DNA of 64,000 nucleotides, taken from assembly GCA_014843695.1 (NCBI GenBank), contig CM026397.1:47058891-47122890 (forward strand). The letters run 5' to 3'. Positions 57,885-64,000 of this stretch are shown here, in pieces (the stretch's first letter is position 1; each line of letters starts with the position of its first letter). The notes beneath the pieces were generated by a model that did not search any database, was not told the origin of the DNA, and was given only the letters and a program-made list of their open reading frames with translations. The position numbers and the translations under genes are program-made. Source of the DNA: Archivesica marissinica (lineage: Eukaryota > Mollusca > Bivalvia > Venerida > Vesicomyidae).

Positions 57885-58454
57885 GTATGTAGATAAGCAC
57901 AACACTAACTTCAATGTAATGTGGAATTTTTGCTTTAATAATATTTTATTTTTTCCATACATTAAATTGCAATTATACACAAAATGAAATACGTACAAAC
58001 CAATTTGAAATTAAATTAAGATTATTAATATTGCTGTATACGATTTAATCTGGGAAAAAGAGCATACTTATGGGTTGGGCTACAAGTTATGACAACATTA
58101 TTTACAGCCCTCCCCATGTTACAGCCCTCTCCATGTTAAAGTGTTATGTCCTGAGGCGAGATTCTGAGAAATGAGCGCTATATTTTGCTATGCTTTAGTT
58201 CTCTATTAGAATTTCCTCTGACTTTAATTGGCCTTGTTGTATAATGTTGTATGGCTTATAATTGTCCAAGTTTCATTGCTGAAGAAACAGTCAATAAAGC
58301 AAACACAAGTGGCACAACAGGTATAATGTCATTCTTTTTCTTGTACAATATCATAACCAGAGTTGTATTGGAACCAGTCGTGTACATCTTTGAGAGGCGG
58401 CTTGCTTGGCTATGCATCTCGTTGTATTGGAATAAGTCACGTACAGTGCTGAGA
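57885..58454 (+). other. Unique intron DNA
   Basis: No gene recognised. GTTGTATTGGAA..AGTC..GTACA occurs twice (58364 and 58422), a small diverged duplication. The open frame spanning it runs into the CCAT satellite and is not supported. Confidence 0.45.
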
Positions 58455-59600
58455 TCCATTCATCGACCCATCCATCCACAATCCATTCATCCATCCACAA
58501 TCCATTCATCGACCCATCCATCCACAATCCATTCATCCATCCACAATCTATCCATCCATCTGACATTTATCCATACATCCACAATTCACCAATCCATTCA
58601 TCAATCCACCAATCCATTCATCCATCCACAATCCACCAATCCATTCATCCACCAATCCATCCACAATCCACCAATCCATTCATCAATCCATTCATCCACC
58701 AATCCATCCACAATCCACCAATCCATTCATCAATCCATTCATCCACCAATCCATTCATCCACCCATACATCCACCAATCCATTCATCCATCCACAATCCA
58801 CCAATCCATTCATCAACCCATCCATCCACAATCCATCCGTTCATCCACACATCCATCCACCGTCCGTCCATCCATTCATCCATCCACAATCCATTCATCC
58901 ACCCATCCATTCACCCATTCACAATCCATACATTCATCCACACATCCATCTACACATCCATCCACACATCCATCCATCATAGTCATTCATGCATCCATCC
59001 ATTCATCCATCCACAATCCATTCATCCATCCATTCATCAACCGTACATCCATTCATCCATCCACAATCCATTCATACACACATCCATCCACCATCCATTC
59101 ATTCATCCACCATCCATCCACACATCCATCCATCCATCCACCATCCATTCATCCACCCTTCCATTCATCCATCCACAATCCATCCATTCATCCACACATC
59201 CATCCACACATCCATCCACAATACATCCATCATATCCATTCATGCATCCATCCATCCATCCATTCATCCATCCACAATCCATTCATACACACATCCAACC
59301 ACCATCCATCCATTCATCCACCGATCCATCCACAATACATCCATCATTTTCATTCATGCATCCATCCATTCATCCATCCACCCATCCATTCATCCATCCA
59401 AAATCCATACACTATCCATTCATCCACACATCCATCCACCATTCATCCACACATCCACCCACCATTCACCCACACATCCATGAACCATCCATTCATCCAT
59501 CCACACATTCATCCACCGATCCGTCCACAATATATCCATCATATTCATTCACACATTCATCCATTTATCTTATTTATTCATTCAGTCAGTCAGTCATCCA
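58455..59600. repeat. CCAT/ATTC-rich satellite
   Basis: Imperfect tetranucleotide-based repeat of CATCCATCCA, ATTCATCCAC and CACAATCCATT words without a fixed longer period. It produces long His/Ile/Pro/Ser frames that are artefacts. It ends about 60 bp before the last exon acceptor region. Confidence 0.95.
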
Positions 59601-59662
59601 TGCATCATATTCATTCATTCATACATTTAGTGTTGTATATACTGTACATTTCAATTTGACAG

Positions 59663-59778
59663 GATATTATGCGACGTTTGGTTAGTCGATATATACACCA
59701 GACGAAGAAACAGCGACGACAGGATGGAGTAAATGAAGATGATCTGCTTGAAATAAAACAGGATATATCCAGCTTAAG
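59663..59778 (+). CDS. TRPC: TRPC exon: IMRRL..RY and [10 protein letters not shown] motif
   Basis: The acceptor is TTTGACAG (AG 59661-59662) and the donor is GTAATG at 59779. The exon encodes [20 protein letters not shown] and then [19 protein letters not shown], with the last Arg codon split (AG|G). The [14 protein letters not shown] segment is the diagnostic TRPC C-terminal coiled-coil start, seen in TRPC3/6/7 as [20 protein letters not shown]. The calmodulin/IP3-receptor binding region lies nearby in family members. The next exon must begin with one base completing Arg and should continue with YE-L; it lies beyond the 18-bp array and the terminal N gap. Confidence 0.93.
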
Positions 59779-59839
59779 GTAATGTATATGTCTAGGGAAA
59801 ACATAGTGTACAGAAGTAAGAGATTTCGACAGCATATTA

Positions 59840-62800
59840 AATGTGGAGAAGTGAGACATTGGTGAGAAGAGAGAGATTGGTGAGAAGTGAGAGGTTTGTG
59901 AGAAGTGAGAGATTGGTGAGATGTGAGAGATTGGTGAGAAGTGAGAGATTGGTGAGAAGTGAGAGATTGGTGAGAAGTGAGAGGTTGGTGAGAAGTGAGA
60001 GATTGGTGAGAAGTGGAGTTGGTGAGAAGTGAGAGGTTGGTGAGAAGTGAGATGTTGGTGAGAAGTGAGAGGTTGGTGAGAAGTGAGAGGTTGGTGAGAA
60101 GTGAGAGGTTGGTGAGAAGTGAGAGATTGGTGAGAAGTGAGAGATTGGTGAGAAGTGAGAGGTTGGTGAGAAGTGAGAGATTGGTGAGAAGTGAGAGGTT
60201 GGTGAGAAGTGAGAGGTTGGTGAGAAGTGAGAGATTGGTGAGAAGTGAGAGATTGGTGAGAAGTGAGAGGTTGGTGAGAAGTGGGAGGTTGGTGAGAAGT
60301 GAGAGGTTGGTGAGAAGTGAGAGGTTGGTGAGAAGTGAGAGGTTGGTGAGAAGTGAGAGGTTGGTGAGAAGTGAGAGGTTGGTGAGAAGTGGGAGATTGG
60401 TGAGAAGTGAGAGATTGGTGAGAAGTGAGAGGTTGGTGAGAAGTGAGAATTGGTGAGAAGTGAGAGGTTGGTGAGTGGTTGGTGAGAAGTGGGAGTTTGA
60501 GAAGTGAGAGGTTGGTGAGAAGTGAGAGGTTGGTGAGAAGTGAGAGGTTGGTGAGAAGTGAGAGGTTGGTGAGAAGTGAGAGGTTGGTGAGAAGTGAGAG
60601 ATTGGTGAGAAGTGAGAGGTTGGTGAGAAGTGAGAGGTTGGTGAGAAGTGAGAGGTTGGTGAGAAGTGAGAGATTGGTGAGAAGTGAGAGGTTGGTGAGA
60701 AGTGAGAGGTTGGTGAGAAGTGAGAGATTGGTGAGAAGTGAGAGGTTGGTGAGAAGTGAGAGGTTGGTGAGAAGTGAGAGGTTGGTGAGAAGTGAGAGGT
60801 TGGTGAGAAGTGAGGTTGTGAGAAGTGAGAGATTGGTGAGAAGTGAGAGGTTGGTGAGAAGTGAGAGGTTGGTGAGAAGTGAGAGGTTGGTGAGAAGTGA
60901 GAGGTTGGTGAGAAGTGAGAGATTGGTGAGAAGTGAGAGATTGGTGAGAAGTGAGAGGTTGGTGAGAAGTGAGAGGTTGGTGAGAAGTGAGAGTTGGTGA
61001 GAAGTGAGAGATTGGTGAGAAGTGAGAGATTGGTGAGAAGTGAGAGATTGGTGAGAAGTGAGAGGTTGGTGAGAAGTGGGAGGTTGGTGAGAGTGGAGAT
61101 TGGTGAGAAGTGAGAGGTTGGTGAGAAGTGGGAGGTTGGTGAGAAGTGAGAGTTGGTGAGAAGTGGGAGGTTGGTGAGAGTGAGAGATTGGTGAGAAGTG
61201 AGAGGTTGGTGAGAAGTGAGATGTTGGTGAGAAGTGAGAGATTGGTGAGAAGTGAGAGTTGGTGAGAAGTGAGAGGTTGGTGAGAAGTGAGAGGTTGGTG
61301 AGAAGTGAGAGGTTGGTGAGAAGTGAGAGATTGGTGAGAAGTGAGAGATTGGTGAGAAGTGAGAGGTTGGTGAGAAGTGAGAGGTTGGTGAGAAGTGAGA
61401 GGTTGGTGAGAAGTGAGAGATTGGTGAGAAGTGAGAGGTTGGTGAGAAGTGAGAGGTTGGTGAGAAGTGAGAGGTTGGTGAGAAGTGAGAGATTGGTGAG
61501 AAGTGAGAGATTGGTGAGAAGTGAGAGATTGGTGAGAAGTGAGAGGTTGGTGAGAAGTGAGAGGTTGGTGAGAAGTGAGAGGTTGGTGAGAAGTGGGAGA
61601 TTGGTGAGAAGTGAGAGGTTGGTGAGAAGTGAGAGGTTGGTGAGAAGTGAGAGGTTGGTGAGAAGTGAGAGGTTGGTGAGAAGTGAGAGATTGGTGAGAA
61701 GTGAGAGGTTGGTGAGAAGTGAGAGATTGGTGAGAGGATGTTGGTGAGAAGTGAGAGATTGGTGAGAAGTGAGAGGTTGGTGAGAAGTGAGAGATTGGTG
61801 AGAAGTGAGAGGTTGGTGAGAAGTGAGAGGTTGGTGAGAAGTGGGAGATTGGTGAGAAGTGGGAGGTTGGTGAGAAGTGAGAGGTTGGTGAGAAGTGAGA
61901 GATTGGTGAGAAGTGAGAGATTGGTGAGAAGTGAGAGGTTGGTGAGAAGTGGGAGATTGGTGAGAAGTAGGAGATTGGTGAGAAGTGAGAGATTGGTGAG
62001 AAGTGAGAGGTTTGTGAGAAGTGAGAGATTGGTGAGAAGTGAGAGGTTGGTGAGAAGTGAGAGGTTGGTGAGAAGTGAGAGATTGGTGAGAAGTGAGAGG
62101 TTTGTGAGAAGTGAGAGATTGGTGAGAAGTGAGAGGTTGGTGAGAAGTGAGAGGTTGGTGAGAAGTGAGAGATTGGTGAGAAGTGAGAGATTGTTGAGAA
62201 GTGAGAGGTTTGTGAGAAGTGAGAGATTGGTGAGAAGTGAGAGGTTGGTGAGAAGTGAGAGGTTGGTGAGAAGTGAGAGGTTGGTGAGAAGTGAGAGATT
62301 GGTGAGGGGAGTGGTGAGAAGTGAGAGGTTGGTGAGAAGTGAGAGATTGGTGAGAAGTGAGAGATTGGTGAGAAGTGAGATGTTGGTGAGAAGTGAGAGG
62401 TTGGTGAGAAGTAAGCGATTGGTGAGAAGTGAGATGTTGGTGAGAAGTGAGAGGTTGGTGAGAAGTGGGAGATTGGTGAGAAGTGAGATGTTGGTGAGAA
62501 GTGAGAGATTGGTGAGAAGTGAGAGGTTGGTGAGAAGTGAGATATTGGTGAGAAGTAAGATGTTGGTGAGAAGTGAGAGGTTGGTGAGAAGTGGGAGATT
62601 TGTGAGAAGTGAGAGATTGGTGAGAAGTGAGAGGTTGGTGAGAAGTGAGAGATTGGTGAGAAGTGAGAGGTTGGTGAGAAGTGAGAGGTTGGTGAGAAGT
62701 GGGATGTTGGTGAGAAGTGAGAGGTTGGTGAGAAGTGAGAGATTGGTGAGAAGTGAGAGGTTGGTGAGAAGTGAGAGGTTGGTGAGAAGTGAGAGGTTGT

Positions 62801-63332
62801 TGAGAAGTGGGAGATTGGTGAGAAGTGAGAGATTGGTGAGAAGTGAGAGATTGGTGAGAAGTGAGAGGTTGGTGAGAAGTGAGAGATTGGTGAGAAGTGA
62901 GAGGTTGGTGAGAAGTGAGAGGTTGGTGAGAAGTGAGAGGTTGGTGAGAAGTGAGAGATTGGTGAGAAGTGAGAGGTTGGTGAGAAGTGAGAGGTTGGTG
63001 AGAAGTGAGAGATTGGTGAGAAGTGAGAGATTGGTGAGAAGTGAGAGATTGGTGAGAAGTGAGAGGTTGGTGAGAAGTGAGAGGTTGGTGAGAAGTGGGA
63101 GATTGGTGAGAAGTGGGAGGTTGGTGAGAAGTGAGAGGTTGGTGAGAAGTGAGAGATTGGTGAGAAGTGAGAGATTGGTGAGAAGTGAGAGGTTGGTGAG
63201 AAGTGGGAGATTGGTGAGAAGTGAGAGGTTGGTGAGAAGTGAGAGATTGGTGAGAAGTGAGATGTTGGTGAGAAGTGAGAGATTGGTGAGAAGTGAGAGG
63301 TAGGTGAGAAGTGAGAGGTTGGTGAGAAGTGA
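59840..63332 (+). repeat. 18-bp purine-rich minisatellite (at least 3.5 kb)
   Basis: About 190 copies of GAGAAGTGAGAGGTTGGT; AGGTTGG/AGATTGG is the main variant. The plus strand is about 70 percent purine and lacks C almost completely. Six-codon periodicity keeps one frame open (VRSERL) for hundreds of residues, an artefact in an intron. It begins about 60 bp after the exon at 59663-59778 and runs into the N gap. Confidence 0.96.
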
Positions 63333-64000
63333 NNNNNNNNNNNNNNNNNNNNNNNNNNNNNNNNNNNNNNNNNNNNNNNNNNNNNNNNNNNNNNNNNNNN
63401 NNNNNNNNNNNNNNNNNNNNNNNNNNNNNNNNNNNNNNNNNNNNNNNNNNNNNNNNNNNNNNNNNNNNNNNNNNNNNNNNNNNNNNNNNNNNNNNNNNNN
63501 NNNNNNNNNNNNNNNNNNNNNNNNNNNNNNNNNNNNNNNNNNNNNNNNNNNNNNNNNNNNNNNNNNNNNNNNNNNNNNNNNNNNNNNNNNNNNNNNNNNN
63601 NNNNNNNNNNNNNNNNNNNNNNNNNNNNNNNNNNNNNNNNNNNNNNNNNNNNNNNNNNNNNNNNNNNNNNNNNNNNNNNNNNNNNNNNNNNNNNNNNNNN
63701 NNNNNNNNNNNNNNNNNNNNNNNNNNNNNNNNNNNNNNNNNNNNNNNNNNNNNNNNNNNNNNNNNNNNNNNNNNNNNNNNNNNNNNNNNNNNNNNNNNNN
63801 NNNNNNNNNNNNNNNNNNNNNNNNNNNNNNNNNNNNNNNNNNNNNNNNNNNNNNNNNNNNNNNNNNNNNNNNNNNNNNNNNNNNNNNNNNNNNNNNNNNN
63901 NNNNNNNNNNNNNNNNNNNNNNNNNNNNNNNNNNNNNNNNNNNNNNNNNNNNNNNNNNNNNNNNNNNNNNNNNNNNNNNNNNNNNNNNNNNNNNNNNNNN
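63333..64000. other. Assembly gap, continuing beyond the window
   Basis: 668 N to the window end, inside or at the edge of the 18-bp array. Confidence 0.97.

Larger units (their letters stand above)
1605..59778 (+). other. TRPC: TRPC-family cation channel gene, partial (gene span)
   Basis: This is the span of six plus-strand exons that together encode the second half of a canonical TRP (TRPC) channel, a tetrameric plasma-membrane cation channel normally gated by phospholipase C signalling. The translated order is S3, S4, S4-S5 linker, S5, pore, S6, TRP box, a variable linker and a C-terminal coiled coil, which is the family order. Exon phases agree: phase 2 at 2046/25323, then phase 0 at every later junction, and phase 2 at the 59778 donor. 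The ankyrin repeats, S1-S2 and start codon lie left of the window, and the end lies to the right. The introns are very long (about 23.3 kb, 0.66 kb, 10 kb, 21.3 kb and 1.8 kb) and mostly satellite DNA. The protein shares features of TRPC4/5 (S5) and TRPC3/6/7 (TRP box region), so I assign no vertebrate subfamily. Confidence 0.9.

Noticed and set aside
58251..58982. Plus ORF with a hydrophobic N-terminal part followed by His/Pro/Ser repeats
   Set aside because: The first 70 codons match no family I recognise and the rest is translated CCAT satellite; it falls inside the TRPC intron between two supported exons.
59841..63303. Plus-strand ORFs of repeated VRSERL up to 521 codons
   Set aside because: An 18-bp repeat keeps one frame open by arithmetic. 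It lies after the exon donor at 59779, has no start context or domain, and is interrupted by indels.

Overview
The window looks like nuclear DNA of an invertebrate animal, most likely a lophotrochozoan such as a mollusc. The taxon is an inference from the gene type, the introns and the repeat mix; no marker sequence fixes the species. The only host gene I can support is a plus-strand TRPC (canonical transient receptor potential) cation channel. It enters from the left and runs off the right end. Six exons can be placed with consensus splice sites and a consistent reading phase: 1605-2046 (S3 to S5), 25323-25518 (pore and S6), 26180-26392 (TRP box), 36435-36473 (microexon), 57807-57884, and 59663-59778 (C-terminal coiled coil). 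Everything else is intron.

About two thirds of the window is tandem repeat. In order: a 38-bp array (1-1130); a 14-bp AT-rich array (about 2087-9210); a 37-bp array (about 9635-25147) holding a 1000-N gap; a 22-bp array touching a splice acceptor (25170-25322); a 24-bp array (26541-27364); a 42-bp array (28144-29938); a 45-bp array (29993-30236); 40-, 30- and 23-bp arrays between 33 and 35 kb; a 40-bp array (39581-40100); a 23-bp array (40105-41950); a 12/36-bp array (42865-46795); a 27-bp array (50225-51350); an 82/89-bp array (56410-57777); CCAT-rich satellite (58455-59600); and an 18-bp purine array (59840-63332) that ends in Ns.

The dispersed elements are all decayed: the 3' end of a non-LTR retrotransposon (9211-9640), a second reverse transcriptase fragment (49665-50225), tRNA-derived SINEs of at least three types, a PIF/Harbinger-like DNA transposon with 25-bp inverted termini (51426-54171), and a DDE transposase gene of Tc1/mariner-IS630 type lacking its last catalytic block (54658-55981).

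The most interesting signal is how several giant arrays seem to have begun. The 37-bp array is continuous with the 3' terminal sequence of the LINE fragment. The 42-bp array is a tandem multiplication of the tRNA-like head of a neighbouring SINE. The 27-bp array starts exactly where the second LINE fragment breaks off. This suggests that retrotransposon termini seed minisatellites inside one channel gene. The 37-bp unit also carries a sense-strand AATAAA hexamer in one of its two main variants, so the TRPC intron holds a very large number of potential polyadenylation signals.
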